DNA of 64,000 bases from Apoda limacodes (GCA_946406115.1 OX291550.1:6376803-6440802); one strand, 5' to 3'; positions 43,421 through 56,826 are shown, numbered from the stretch's first letter. Translations and numbers: made by a program. Notes: a model not told the origin generated them from the letters alone.

Positions 43421-46400
43421 TTATATGAAATGATTTGTCACTTTTTCTCAATAACTGAGTTAATGAATCAAATAAAGACGGAGGCAGCACACATACCAAA
43501 TTACTTTAAAAAATCTTTAATAAAGAAGACCATTTTATATTATTAAAGGATTTATTTTACGCACAGTAGAAGAAAAAAATATATATCTGTATTACACAAC
43601 TTATAAATAAACAAAAACAGGTAAAAAGAAATTGTTAAACAAAGGTATGTATATTTTATAATAAAATAGTATAATTAAAAATATTCATGAAATAAATATG
43701 TTCTTGTATTATAAAATTACATTGCAAATGCTTTCTGCTTCTCTGCTAATATTTTGTTATTTAATTGTATTTGATAAAAACAACGTCATAATATTTTTCA
43801 GCGCGTAATTTCCTGTAATTTAATACCGCACACAATTGTTTATATTTGCAACATGGTGGTCAAAAAACTAGATTTTTCTAGACTTTTAGTACGTCAAAAA
43901 CAAACAAAGAACTAAAATAACCAAACCCCGTATCTCCTCTACTAAAAGCTAAAATATTAATATTAAACGGCGATTCTGTGAACAAGGCGGGCTTATATCA
44001 CTGCATGAATAAAACGTAGATGTTTTATAGACAATTTTACACTATGACGGTATTACCGACATTTTTAATTTTCCATTTAATCCTTACTTCATAAGTATAT
44101 ATAAAAATAAAAAAGTTTGTGTTTTCGTTCATTATTGTCTAACGTCGTAAGTCGCAATGGAACATTGAACGGAGATTCCATTTGACCTGGTTTTTGGCAC
44201 ATAAATAGGGGGCATATACTTCCCACGGGAATATACTTCTGTAGTAATCCCGCAACTATTTACCCGTATGTATACATTCGACATTAAGGATACGTTACAA
44301 ACACAATTTTGATTTCCTAACATGTGGATATTTAATCTGTGTAAAAGCATCTTACATCAAAGCTTCCATAAAAGCTTATTTTACGCAAAAGGATACATTA
44401 ACTTTTCTTCTTCTCACTTCATCTAAAACGAAGCAAATATCTTTAAAGTCGATTTTTCAATAGATGAATATCACCATTAGGGATACGATATAAGCCAAAG
44501 TTCAATGAACCATCTTATCTCGGACACCAACTTTTGTACTATCTGTATATACAATTCGCATACACTATGACACCCCGAATCCCAATCGAATGTTCCGAAC
44601 AAATAAAGACTTTATTTTTAAGATCACAAGACTAGATTTCATTTGCCAAATGCCTCATTCGTGAGTTTTATCTTCGAAACTGATGCCTAAACGGTTTTAG
44701 AGCTATACTAACGAAGAATAAGGTCCAAAATGAATTACCACAAACTGAATACAATATTAAAGAAGGCTTCAATTTTGCAATGTGCCAAGTCGATGCCGCC
44801 ATTTGTCTAGATTAGATAATAAAGTCAGACCAACAGATTCAATTTACAATTTTTTCTTGGTTACTTTAGCTTTGGTTACTTTGTAAAGAGTTTTTGCATT
44901 CCGGATCAAGTAAACTACATAATAATTTTTGCTGTACTATCCTCTAGTTGATACAAAAACTTATATCAATTATGGCAAAAACGATTCGACTACAAAGAAA
45001 AGAAGCTAAACGAAGAACTTTCACTACAATTACTTTTTATCCAAGACAGTGTTTTTACCTTCTATTAAATATTTTATTTGTTTTATACTTTCGCGGGTCT
45101 TAGATAATATTTTTTCATAAAACAGAATTAGGTACATGAAAATTTAGTTAAATAGTTTATAACAAAATGTACTAAGAGTAAAAAAACCTTTGCTTATGAA
45201 CATCATAGAAATATACACTTTACACAAAATCCCTTCTCTTGTGCGTAAATAATTCACCCCTCAGTACTATGTACGGACCAAACTGTATAAGACGGTTCAA
45301 ATAAGGCACCTTTCTGCAGAATTTTATCAGACCCGATAAGGATGGCGGAATAATAAGGCTGTGGACAGACGTGACGGAACTAGAAGGATTTAGTTTCGGC
45401 AATAGAGTGAAAAACCCCTAAAGAGGCCGAGACGAGAATCAAAATATTTCAGTCAAAAACGATTCCATTGAAAAAGGACAGATTTAAACACAAGTTTCTT
45501 ATAAGATCGTCGTTAAATGTCGATCCCAGGCAAGAGGGGGACCATTACTCGTAACTCGGTCCAATGCTCCCCCACTGAAACACTTCCCTATTGTCATGCT
45601 GACCTAAAAATAAAACGTCCGCGACGGCTAATCACAGTCACAGCCGAGGAAACCTTCAATAGGGTTCCAGTAATAATGTGGAAAGCCATTTACCTTGAAG
45701 TTTAAATACAATGCTTTTATTTTTAATTTGTGATAGCTGAAGCAATAGATTGATTTGAATTAGCCTTTCACAAAACTTTAGCTGTGCAGTTTCTTCATGA
45801 AGTGAAGTGTAGTTTTAAGGTCACGTATCAAAATCAAAGCGCCAAAATTTTAAAGTACAAAAAAAAATATAAACCATTCGACCTTTTTAACAAAATGTAA
45901 GTACAACAAACATAAAATCTACTATTAGAATGAAGCAAAAAAATAAAATCTACTACAAAACCATGCAATAAATAATAAATACTACCACCTACCTACATAG
46001 CTATTAAGAAATAATCCATATCTCCCCATAATCAGTCCACGATCAAAGTACGCTTTCACATCGCGTTCCACACAATAATCGTATCGTAAATCACGACACG
46101 ACCGCATAGTTCCAAAAAACCAACATGATTTTGTATTCGGGCTCTCCGGGGAAGAAACCAGCTTAGTATAACTAGGAAGAACTATCGGAATATCACATTT
46201 ACCGTATTGTTATACAAATGTAAAGGATCTATGAGATTAGACATTACTATGTTTATTACAAGTTATCGATAAATAAAAAGTTAGGAATTTGGTGTAGTTT
46301 TCCTTCATCATAAAACCATGGAATTCATGTATAAAAGTACCATGTTTAAATATTACTTTTAAACTACTATTAAAAATGGAAAGTTATGTGTTTGTTGTTC

Positions 46401-47084
46401 TCTATTTTCAAAAAAAAAAAAAACACAAATGTGATTAATAGAGAACTTATGTTATATATATGAAATAACATGGTCTGACTGAATTAATACGGAGCTGAAA
46501 CAACTGTAGCTAGAAAAGTGAAATTTTGAACATAGGGTACCATTATTCCATTTATGACGTAGGGTTCCGTTATGAAAGGATTTTGCTATATTAGTAGTAT
46601 GCATACTGGAGTTTGTATGAAAGTCCGTTATTTTTCAAGTCTTATCCATGAAAAATAGTATTGGCCTTTGATGCAAAAATCAAGAATGGCGTATTTAACC
46701 ATTTTCGAAAATGGAACAAAAATAAGGTATACCAATTTGTAGGGGAATCCGGTTATTTTTGTAAATAAAACCAAAAAAATATGTACATAATACATTCAGT
46801 TAACAATCAAGAATGACGGGTTTGTGTTCAGCATATTTAAAAAAATCATCCCCTAAGGGGGTATAATATGAAAAGAAGGTTTTTATTGGAGTATTACGGG
46901 GGTTAACCAGCTAGTATAATACATTTAGTCATATTTCAGTCCAATCATAACTTATTTGTTATCGTTCGCCAAGAACTGGCAAAAAAGCTTTCATTCAAAA
47001 TTAAATTTACCAAAGTTTAGTCGTGAAGTTCTAATACGAGTCTGAAACGTCACGGTATTTTCCCTAAGTGGGTTACCCTAACCA
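43421..47084. other. Intergenic, no gene seen
   Basis: 3.7 kb of AT-rich sequence. Frames such as 44350-44132 and 45517-45705 lack domains. GGTTCCGTTATG at 46562 may be a scrap of the TACGGAACCCTA family. Confidence 0.45.
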
Positions 47085-47087
47085 ACA

Positions 47088-47135
47088 AGTTAGCGGACCG
47101 CAAGCTTATTTGCCACCTTAGTGGTATAAAAAAAA
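47088..47135 (+). repeat. LINE family A 3'-end fragment
   Basis: GCGGACCGCAAGCTTATTTG, CCACCTTAGTGGTATAAAAA. Confidence 0.75.
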
Positions 47136-48839
47136 ACCAGTAGCTGGAAACTAACCCACATCATAATGTGGGGCAGCCTCTTTTTATTAATACCATTAGT
47201 GCCGTGTGATAGGTGGTGAGCCCAAGTCACTGAATAAGATGCCCGAAATGGCCCAGATAAATTACCAACCAGACAGACATGGGGAAACTGTTACCTAGTT
47301 GTGGATTACTCCATATATGTGATTCAAATACTCGTTGTCTGTACTCATATTAGACTAGAAATATATTCACATCTTTACCAAACAACTCAGGTATATTACG
47401 AAGCAGAATATTTCGAAACCACTGATTCGAAACAAATTTCAACAGCAATTGAATTTCAGTCACCTAAAATCAATTAGCGATGTAACAAAGCACCATGTAT
47501 CGGTTTGATACTACGCCTCCACGCACTCGCATTCAGAATAACGTAGGCAGAAACGTTAATTATTAAAAAGCCTACATATCTAGACCCCTGGCTTCGTAGT
47601 ACCTTGTGCACAAACTGGAGCCACTTGGGGCTCCACGAGGATGGTGATAGGATCGTGCATCCAGTTATGATGGAGTTTGGTTTCAACTCCAGATAGTTTT
47701 GAATTCAGTTAGTGTCATGTTTGTGGTGGAGACTGATCTGATATATACTATAGAAAAGTCGTGTCGTCATTATGGGTATAATTTATTTATGTTAATTTTA
47801 TTTAAATATTGTATTGATTAATATTAACTATAAGAGCCCATAGTGCGTTAATAACATATTTTTTTTGACAAGGATTTCTCTGAATCTGTTCAGCTCTGAT
47901 CAAACCTTGACAAACGTAAATTTTTCTTAATAATAGTATGATTCGAAAATGCGAGTCTCTTTGTTAGTCCTTATCGTCACATTGGGAGCACAAGGCTGAT
48001 TTTGTAGCATAAGGATAGTCAGTGACGGAGGACAAGATATTTTTCATCCCGGTCGACAGTTAGGAAGGAATACCCAATACTTTGTAAGGTTGCTACTGCG
48101 CGGTACTATTTATCGACGTCAACAAGCACAAACTTAAAGAATATTTTAAAATCTGGTAATTACACATTACTTAAAGAGTATCATTAGCACACTGTTTATT
48201 TATAGCCCATTAAAATTAGACAAATCGAGGAAAGAGATCCCGGAGTTTTTCTCCGGAAATCATTATACATTAAATAGTCATTAGCATAATGAGATGTGAA
48301 TAAATCACGATCTTTATAAAATTTTGGTACTTTCTCGGCCTCATAACTCCAACAGTATTAGTCTTACATAAAAAAACATAAAATCATTTTTGTAGTAAAT
48401 TTTGTTAGCTCTAATTATTATCTACGCAACTTTTCGCTCAAGTGATAGTTACCCCATAAAGGACCCCCTTCCTCGAGCTCACCCCCCCCACCCATAAGGA
48501 CTTTTTATTTTCTTGCAACTTAGATAACAAGGAACAACTGTACCAATTTTTCAAAACTCCGGATTTTTTTTCCCTTAGATTGGCCTCTATTTGTTTAATT
48601 TTACTGAGCCATTACCTATAATATTTAAGATGTATGTACACATGTAAATTTTGTATTAGGATTAGTTTATTTTAATAAATATTTATTTTGGTTAGATATT
48701 TGTAGTTTGTTCACTAGTATTATTTAATATTTATTTATGTAAATTTATCTTTTTCTATAAATGTAGGTATGTATTATTTTATTATTCTTGTATTTTATAT
48801 TGTTAAGTTTTAAAGCGAAAGCAATATTTATTAAGTTAC
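47136..48839. other. Intergenic, no gene seen
   Basis: No supported feature. Confidence 0.45.
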
Positions 48840-48869
48840 CTCATACTATTAATTTTTCAGACGTCTCCT

Positions 48870-48985
48870 CTACCCAAAAATTGTCTGGAAGACATCGCTC
48901 ATTAGCGATAAGAGCGCCAATTTATTATTACTTTACTATCGTATTCTGAGTATGCGCAATAAAGTATATCATTATTATTATTTGT
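48870..48985 (+). repeat. RTE-like LINE 3' tail
   Basis: GGAAGACATCGCTCATTAGC, GATAAGAGCGCC and a terminal GCGCAATAAAGTATATCATT. A 'GCTTATTAGCGATAAGRCCGCC...CAATAAAG' tail is a common 3' end in moth transcripts and genomes. Confidence 0.65.
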
Positions 48986-49039
48986 CCGTGAAAAGCCTAT
49001 CCTTTCCGGTGCGTTGCACTCGGCGCGTGTAGTTCTGTA

Positions 49040-49153
49040 CCGAAGCAGGCTCCAGTCAGGGCGGGCGGGGCGCAGCGCGCAGCCTCCGCTGTATCGAGCG
49101 GCCGCGCCCGCCCGAGCGCTGCCCGGAACACGTGCTTCATTCACCGGTACAAT
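49040..49153 (-). repeat. GC-rich dispersed repeat, copy B
   Basis: Reverse complement shares with 22883-22982 the blocks TTGTACCGGTGAATGAA, CACGTG, GGGCGCGGCCG and CGGAGGCTGCGCGCT, in order. It lies in an AT-rich setting. Confidence 0.7.
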
Positions 49154-49812
49154 ACCACGTGAAAACTAACTTGATTTTCAAACTACTCAGGCCAGGTTGG
49201 CCCAAAAATACTTTATCACCGTAAAGAACAATGCTCAAAACGTCCTCAGTGTTGTAGCACTTTAGCAAGAACCTTGATCGAAGGACCTTACCTAGCTCAT
49301 CATTTCTTTCTATTGCAGCAAATTTCTAACGTGAATAGGAAAACAGTTACCGAGAAATCACACAGATATTTCAGTAATTTTCAATTTCGATACATTCAAT
49401 TCGTTCAATATACGTTTTGCGAGCTAAACACCCGACGACAGCGGTGATCTATCGGTGAGCAGAATGGGATGATACTTGAATGTGACGCACGCGCTCCTGG
49501 CATAGAACAGCACAGGAGGTACAACCCCATGAACCAACTGGTGTGGCAGGGTGGAGGGAGGGAGGGTTTATACTTTACATGTCTGTCTTTACATTAACGT
49601 TGAGTACACAATTTCACTTACTTATTCGTTTATTATATCGCTGAAGAAGGTTACATTTTTCTACCCGTCCCGGCGCTTGATCATTGAACGCTGGGTCACC
49701 CTATATGAGAGAAGGTATGGGCTCCAACAATGGTAACTTTTTAAGGGATTAACCGTTACTATTGCAATTGCTAAACCAGTTTAAATACGTCTTATATACA
49801 TTTTTACAGACT
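49154..49812. other. Intergenic, no gene seen
   Basis: Short frames only; GGAGGGAGGGAGGG at about 49553. Confidence 0.45.
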
Positions 49813-50252
49813 TGAATATCAGAAGTCATAAAGCAATAACTTTTTCCTATGCACATTACAGTTTTACTGCCTTTTATAATCAAATACTGACCTATTTAAG
49901 AGCTTTCTATTGACGTAGGTATCAAATTGCTACAGCGCTGGGGACGGGGTCCATACATTTTTGAGCATTGTTCTTTTAGTGATAAGTAATGAGCACTTAC
50001 GTGCAGCAGCAGAGCGCCACAGATTTTATATATGAATATCAGAAGTCATAAAGCAATAACTTTTTCCTATGCACATTACAGTTTTACTGCCTTTTATAAT
50101 CAAATACTGACCTATTTGAGAGCTTTCTATTGACGTAGGTATCAAATTGCTACAGCGCTGGTGACGGGGTCCATACGTTTTTGAGCATTGTTCTTTAAGT
50201 GATAAGTAATGAGCACTTACGTGCAGCAGCAGAGCGCCACAGATTTTATATA
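49813..50252. repeat. 220-bp tandem duplication
   Basis: Two units begin TGAATATCAGAAGTCATAAA at 49813 and 50033 and end AGATTTTATATA. They differ at only a handful of positions (for example TATTT(A/G)AGAG, GCTGG(G/T)GACG), so the duplication is recent. Confidence 0.93.
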
Positions 50253-51614
50253 AAGTTTTGCGGTTTTTAGATTTTTAAGGAACATAATAACAAAATCAAA
50301 TCCGTTTTATTAGCGGAATTTTCATATCGTTTTGAGGTGTAATATTTTCTTTTTTTGGAAGCTGTATAGAATCGCAAATACACGAAATTCTTATCACCCG
50401 ACAACGGCAAGTCCAAAAGGAAGGGTTATGTTATTTTAGCAGTCTATGTATGTTTGTATTTACGTACTCATATGTATCGTAACCGTATCGGCTTTGCCAC
50501 TAAGCCGATTTAGATGAATGACGTAAGGTGACATAGGCTGTGTGACGCCATATTGAATCCAACATGGTAGATATAATTAAAAAGTACTGTGCGCAGTAAA
50601 AAAAAACTTTTAAAAATATACCGTGTTTGTTGTTAAATAAAAACTGGACGAGGACATTCTGAATACATAAATATTTTAACAACTCAAAAAAAGTCTTAAA
50701 TGCAACTTGAGAAGTTGGGTTTTCCTTTAAACTTCCACTTGTATTACTTGCTATTTGATTTTTTTTTAACTGGCTTGATGAAAAGTAGTCCAGGTAAAAA
50801 ATGTCAATTTAACGCTAAACTATTTTAATTACTTTATTTGCTTTAGCCACACCGATTATTCGAGATCGTCTCAATCGATTTGAATGATTATTTTTTTATT
50901 AACTTAATTAATGACTTTTTAAAGACCATAAATTCTATTTAAAGGTCGCTGAGTACGTAACGTGTTAAACTTTGAACGAGACGGGGACTTGAAGTGCATA
51001 GTTCATACATATTTTCTAATGTCTAAACTATTTTTTTTTTCAGTTTTTACGAAAATTAGTTTTTCGTCATCTATCATCGCTTACGTAACACAACACAAGA
51101 TGGAACCTTTTAGTTGGACGATCATATTACATACTTACTTTACCCCTTCATTTATTGTCGTACTTAAACGTAACTATTCAGATGAAAAACCGACCAAGCG
51201 CGTATCTTAAACGCATTTGGTTATGGTTCCGTAGAAATGGAACTATTGCGAATACAATTTGGCTACTGAAACCCTAAAAAAGGTTGATACTTTGCAATCA
51301 AAATGGCATATTGATATACCTACATCAATACATCGTGTCAGACACCACAAGATATTAGTTGAAGCTCTCAATCAGTGGGATTGAATAGCAGCAACCGGAA
51401 ATAGTCGTGACAGCGCATATCCGGTCCAGTCGCGATATCGGAGCTTGCGGGTTTCGCGCACAGCTGTCGACCGGATTGCCCCTCACGTGTTTACTTTGTA
51501 TGAGATCCCAAACAAAATACATACAATGCTGTTAAGTAGGTTATGTTATGAGTCAATCCCTGTCAAGCATAGTCACAAATATCTGCGAGGGGTGAACATG
51601 GGCGCATAAAAAAA
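50253..51614. other. Intergenic, no gene seen
   Basis: No supported feature. A diverged GGTTCCGTAGAAATGGAAC at 51226 hints at the TACGGAACCCTA family. Confidence 0.45.
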
Positions 51615-51616
51615 AC

Positions 51617-51870
51617 ATTCACACTTTAGAACCGATATAGTCGCGTACAGTGCGGTTTCAGAGAAACTTCCTCCCGCGAACGCTTGGGTTGTGGAATGAG
51701 CTCCCTGCCAACGTTTTCTCTAAGGACTACAGTATGGGGTTTTTCAAGAAAGAAGTTATTGGATTTTTGAAGGGTCGGCAACGTGCATGTGATACCCCTG
51801 GTGTTACAAGCGTCCATAGGCCACGGTGACCATTTACCATCATCAGGCGAACCGTGTGCTTGTATAATGA
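51617..51870 (+). repeat. LINE family A fragment with coding end
   Basis: TCGCGTACAGTGCGGTTTCA, GAGAAACTTCCTCCCGCGAA and GGTGTTACAAGCGTCCATAG match 62335-62580. The last coding segment and part of the tail remain; the final TTTGCCACCTTAG block is altered. Confidence 0.85.
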
Positions 51871-54127
51871 ATCAATGTTGATATTATTACATTGTACATA
51901 TGTATAAATATACCAGCTTTTAAACATGGCGTTACTCACTTCAGTGATTAATTCACTCGAGAGAAAACACGCTAGATTACTATACTACTGTAAAAATTAC
52001 GACGACAAAATCACTTTCCCCAGTTTTCCAGATCAAAGTAAGTAAATCAAGCAGCGAGGCATAGGTGAACTAATTTTTGGGGCAAAGATAGCAGGCGGAA
52101 TTTCAAAGGATATAAAAAACTTTTTATACCGATCGATAGTTCCCACGGGATGTTTTTTTGTGGTGTACTTTTTCTCGCGTCGTAACAGTGCATACAATTA
52201 TTGGCTTTATATGTGGCACAAATAATACTTTTCTCTCGATCGTAAGTTCCCACAGGAATAGTTTTTCCGTAGGATTCGACTAGTATGTAATAAAACAATC
52301 AAAAACGACTTTTGAAACGTAATGCAATCGGATTTCCGCGCGCTGCCATGATACGAGTAAAACAATTATTTGCCCCGCTACATCGAATTACGCGACGTGT
52401 ATGAATAGCGCTCTCGATGCGGACGTAGATTTATGTTCATTTTACGTTGAATGGCTTCTATGATGGCAATGAATCTCATCCGAAGCTGGATTGTATTGAA
52501 TCCAATAGGTTATATTTGATGTTTACTTAGTTTTTATATCTTTCATTACACTTATTCGTAAACAGTGTCATTATGTGCAGCTGAAGCGGGTGCTAAGACT
52601 CTCATTACTCCTTTGTAAATTTTACTTTACTCAAGGCAAAGCGCGCGTTTATAGTACCAACGGGCGGTAATTATGCGCCTATTCTATCAAGTATGTATGT
52701 ACAGTAAAGAGTATTTGTTTATATTAAAATTTATACATAAATACATTTTATGTAATGAATTAAATATATTATAACGGGTTATAAATCTGTTATAACTTAA
52801 ATATATCATAATCTTATATTTATGCATATATGTAAGTATATAGTGAAAAATATTTATTACATAAAAAAGTTTATTAGTTCTATAAAATTTTTGTTTTCAT
52901 TATTATAGTTTTTTTGTAAGTACCTATTAGTTAAGTATTATTCCTTTTGATTGTTTCATTACTCATATCGTAATAATAAGGTTATTTTTTATGTAGTCGG
53001 TAGATATTTTAAACTGTATTTTGTTTTACTTTTTCTGCTAAGCGTCGCTTATAGTCTGGGCGTTTTGCAGTTTGGAGTTGGGTTCTGACTGAAAGTCAGC
53101 GCCGTAGATTTCTTCGGCAAATGCTGAGTCATGGACCCATTTGTTGCTAGGAATTTGTAACAATTCCTAATTATTGGTTATAATGTTAATTTACTTTTAT
53201 TATGATTTTTTTAACTTTGCGTATTTCTTAGTGTAAATGTTTGAAATGTATTTTCTTGTGTGTATTTATGTTTTATAGTCAAGTATCAACTATAAACTTC
53301 TTTTCTTGCTTTCTGTCAATGGATGTACTATTGCTTAAAATATGAACGAAGCGCAGAGTACAAGCAATTACAAGTTCAAACTTCAGCCAAAACTTTTAAA
53401 CTCATAAATTCTCTAGTCTTATCTGGCTGTTACGTTGTTTTCTTTTATTTACGCCATTTCAATTGTGTTTTGGTAAGTTTATTAATGTTTTCACCTTGTA
53501 TAATGTGATGAAAAACATTGTATGTAACATGGGCGGGACGGAAATTACAAACTCGAGTGATAAAAGCCTTCGGCTTGGGCTTCTAAATAACCTCTTGTTA
53601 CTAATTTTCCTCTTACCACCCTTAATACACAATGTACTACTATCGGCAGGGAAATTTATCCCACAGAACATTAAAATTCATCCTTACACAAGTAATAGCT
53701 AAAAAAACTTACACAAGTAAAGTTATAAAAAAACCTTTTGCATCCCAAATAGAAAAGTTCCGAGACGGCATCAAAGTTCCGGAACAAGCTTTTAGCGGGC
53801 GTTCAAAGCTGTTAGACTTTTGACTACCTCCCTTTTAATCGTATCGTACTACCTTATATGATGAACGTGAATGTTTTACTTAATCTTGCATAAACCGTTT
53901 GACGGATTTGAAGAAAATTAGGTACATATAGATCTTGTTCCAGTATATGATACTTATTTGCTTACTCCAATCGAGAGGTTCCACGGGAATAGGTTTTTAG
54001 GCGCATATTACACTATATATATATTGCCGAATGGCACAAGTGGTACTATTAAGTTAATTGTCTCGAGTTTCGGTTGTACACGGCACACTACTACGCTCCC
54101 TATACATACCAATTGCGTTTGTGGGAT
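51871..54127. other. Intergenic, no gene seen
   Basis: AT-rich. CGATCGATAGTTCCCACGGG (52131) and GAGAGGTTCCACGGGAATAG (53970) look like pieces of a Helitron-type family with GTTCCCACGGGAATA, but boundaries are not visible. Confidence 0.4.
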
Positions 54128-54240
54128 GGAACATCGTCATTGGTGAAACGTGAACGGAACATCGACATTGGTGAAACGTAAACGGAACCTCGTCACTGGT
54201 GAAACGTGGACGGAACATCGTCATTGATGAAACGTAGATG
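54128..54240. repeat. 28-bp minisatellite, four units
   Basis: Units GGAACATCGTCATTGGTGAA-ACGTGAAC start at 54128, 54156, 54184 and 54212. They are directly adjacent with one to four changes each, without spacers. Confidence 0.93.
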
Positions 54241-55319
54241 GTACAAGCATTGCTAACAGTTCGCCGCAACAGTTGACGTTCGTAATATCTCTAAAGGTCT
54301 TCGAAGATAAGTGGCGTGAAGGAATATTATTTTTATTTTATCTTTATATATAAATGCGAAAGACTTAATTACTGCAATTGATATCTTTTTGCCAAAGAGA
54401 AAGAGGAGAGACGGAGAAGGACATAGACAACACACTGTTAATCCCAATCGGGAGTCCCCACGAGTTTTTTTTTTCCAGTGCACTATCTTTTCACATATTT
54501 CTGGTTGGAATAAGAGGCATGAGGACATAGGATGCATTTTGTCCCTATCGAGAAATCCACGGATATAGATTTTTGGCACTAAAAGCAGAAGCATAAAACA
54601 TTAATTCCACGCGCGGTGGAATATTCTTCCACGTCGCAAAACTTAAACAAAGTGAATTAATATATTTGGCCAGGGGTAGCTAGATGAACAAGGTATAAAT
54701 AATTAACTGGGTACTTTTTCAGAGAAATATGACGGAGTACCTTCAGTAAAAACATAAACTTTACAAGACTTCTCAAACTGTAAATTTTTAATTAAACTAG
54801 TGAAAAACAACTAGTGTTATTTACGTCAAGCTTTTTGGAGAATAGCGTCTAATACAGCCCAAATTAAACTAAAAAAGACCAATTAATTTTTACAGCCTGT
54901 AACAGACTGGTAAAAAATAGCCGACTCATTGCTCTCTGAAGCCGACACAAGTCAATTAAGTTAATTAATAAGAGTGCGATGAAACGAATATTTGTACTTT
55001 ACAGAACAGCGAATACTACTACTGTGCTACTTCTATAAGGCCATTTTTACTACGACCATTTGTCTGACTAAATGTTAATTATATTTATTTAGACTTCTGG
55101 TGCTTGAGGGATAGATCCGACTACAGGAATATTTGGAGACGTACATTAATGTCTGTAAAAATCTTTAAATAAAATCTAGGGTGTCTGTCCTACTATTTTA
55201 GTAATATTTGCACACTACGGTATAGATACCTACGAGTGTGACTCCAATATCCCCGGAAGTAATCAGTTTATGAATTACCTGAAACAGATAAAAATGAGTT
55301 AAATAAGGTCAAAAATTTA
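54241..55319. other. Intergenic, possible Helitron scraps
   Basis: TTTATATATAAATGCGAAAG at 54340 resembles a Helitron-like 5' end. No gene supported. Confidence 0.4.
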
Positions 55320-55515
55320 ACCTTTTTTTTTTTTTTTTTTTTAATTCCACTAAGGTGGCAAACAAGCTTACGGTCCGCCTGATGGTAAGCTGTTATCGAA
55401 GCCTATGGATGCTTGCAACACCAGGGGTATCACTCGTGCGTTGCCAAACCTTCAGAAATCTAATAACTTCTTCCTTGAAGAACCCCATACTGTAGTCCTT
55501 GGAGAAATATGGGAA
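55320..55515 (-). repeat. LINE family A fragment
   Basis: After a T run (55323-55342): CACTAAGGTGGCAAACAAGC, TTACGGTCCGCCTGATGGTA, TGCTTGCAACACCAGGGGTA and ACTTCTTCCTTGAAGAACCC. Antisense 3' tail and coding end; the T run is its A tail. Confidence 0.85.
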
Positions 55516-56298
55516 GAAGCACTGCGCTTATTTTTTATTGATTTCACTACAACCACAATCCACAAAGTAAAAGCTGAGGTTAAAAATCGAGTACAAGCTA
55601 TATTTTTGTTTTCTAGACTGGTTCCTGCCTTTGTTCACCAAATTCAATCTGGAATTCCAAAATGAAAATGTTGTTATTCACAAGCTGTATTATGATAAAA
55701 TTCGAGATTAATATCAAGAACTCCTTCTACGTTATTTAAAACGAGAATATGTTATGCAGCCAAATGTAAGTGAAGTTGACCCCAAAAATGAGCAATTCCA
55801 ATTACATGTCACCTCAATGTATCTTGGAATTAAAGTATATGCACTGCTGAAACACCCTTATGTGGTCAGGCCGCCCGCAAAAAAAACACCGTTCTTCACG
55901 AGCTGACTCCGGCTTATATTCAACAACGAAACCTGAGACTTGAGCTAACACAAAATTGACCACATAGCAGAAGTGACTTCATTCTTCTCCTCTGCAACTT
56001 CTACCTAAGAAACTTGCGTTCCTACCTATCCAGCTCGTGTGCTTTACAGTCAAACTGACGCTACAAGTTTCAGAAACGACCAAGCTTTGTAATATTAAAT
56101 CAAGAATTGAGCAGGCAAGTCAGAAACGGATCAACAAGAAATTAAAATTAATTAATTCCGTAACCAAACATTACGTTCCCTCAGCCATCATAAGTCCCAC
56201 TGGGAGGCACATGCCACTGCAAGGAGAAGAAAGCTTAGGCTACCAACACAGTGCGAATTGGCCGACGTTTGTCAGAGGAGCTCAGAAAAATGTACTAC
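55516..56298. other. Intergenic, possibly part of a 5S-derived element
   Basis: No gene recognised. The frame 56037-56324 runs into the 5S-like fragment and is chance. GGAACGTAATGTTTGGTTAC-type sequence on the minus strand could be the body of a SINE whose head is the 5S-like part. Confidence 0.35.
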
Positions 56299-56356
56299 TA
56301 GGCGATCACCCATCCAGGTACTGACCACGCCCGTCATTGCTTAACTTTGCTTATCG
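56299..56356 (-). repeat. 5S rRNA-like fragment (pseudogene or 5S-derived SINE head)
   Basis: On the minus strand GCAAAGTTAAGCAATGACGG, then GCGTGGTCAGTACCTGGATG and GGTGATCGCCT, follow the 3' half of 5S rRNA with the internal promoter boxes. Both flanks diverge, so it is not a full 5S gene. SINE3-type elements use such heads. Confidence 0.65.
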
Positions 56357-56740
56357 TTTTCGATGGACGAATAGGCCACAAACTTCTCCAAACAATATAA
56401 TTAATAAACATTCCTGGACATTAAACACAGCGCAATCTGGTTCTTAACTAAGCAACCTATCGAATTTTTCAAAAGAGTCGACAACCTATTGAGTTTCTTG
56501 CCGGATTCTTTACTATCGGAATCTAAATTCAGAACTGGATCTCAAAACTATTGACAGTTGCATCGACACCGATCTGCTACCCTAAGAATAACTAATAATA
56601 TAGCCATGCTGCTCCTCCTCTCCCCCCGCCCCGTACTATGTTGCACCGGTATCGGTGTCAGTCGCTGTCGGTAACGATAATGTCGTTGTGTGAAAGCCAT
56701 TAGTATTAAATGTATTATATTATCTGTTAATAAAATATTT

Positions 56741-56826
56741 TTCCTGTGCAGGAATCGAACCTGAGCCGTTTGGTTCGGCAGTAACTCCCATACGTAGGTA
56801 ATTAACAGAGCTACGGGGTAGCCAAC
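56741..56826 (-). repeat. tRNA-like sequence (SINE head remnant)
   Basis: Minus strand: GGCTACCCCGTAGCTCTGTT as a box A region and a perfect box B GGTTCGATTCC at 56761-56751, followed by CTGCACAGGAAAA as in the SINE at 40825-41074. It lacks a proper acceptor stem, so it is not a functional tRNA gene. Confidence 0.6.

Noticed and set aside
54128..54240. CRISPR-like array of 28-bp repeats
   Set aside because: The units are directly adjacent without spacers, in eukaryotic DNA. It is a minisatellite.
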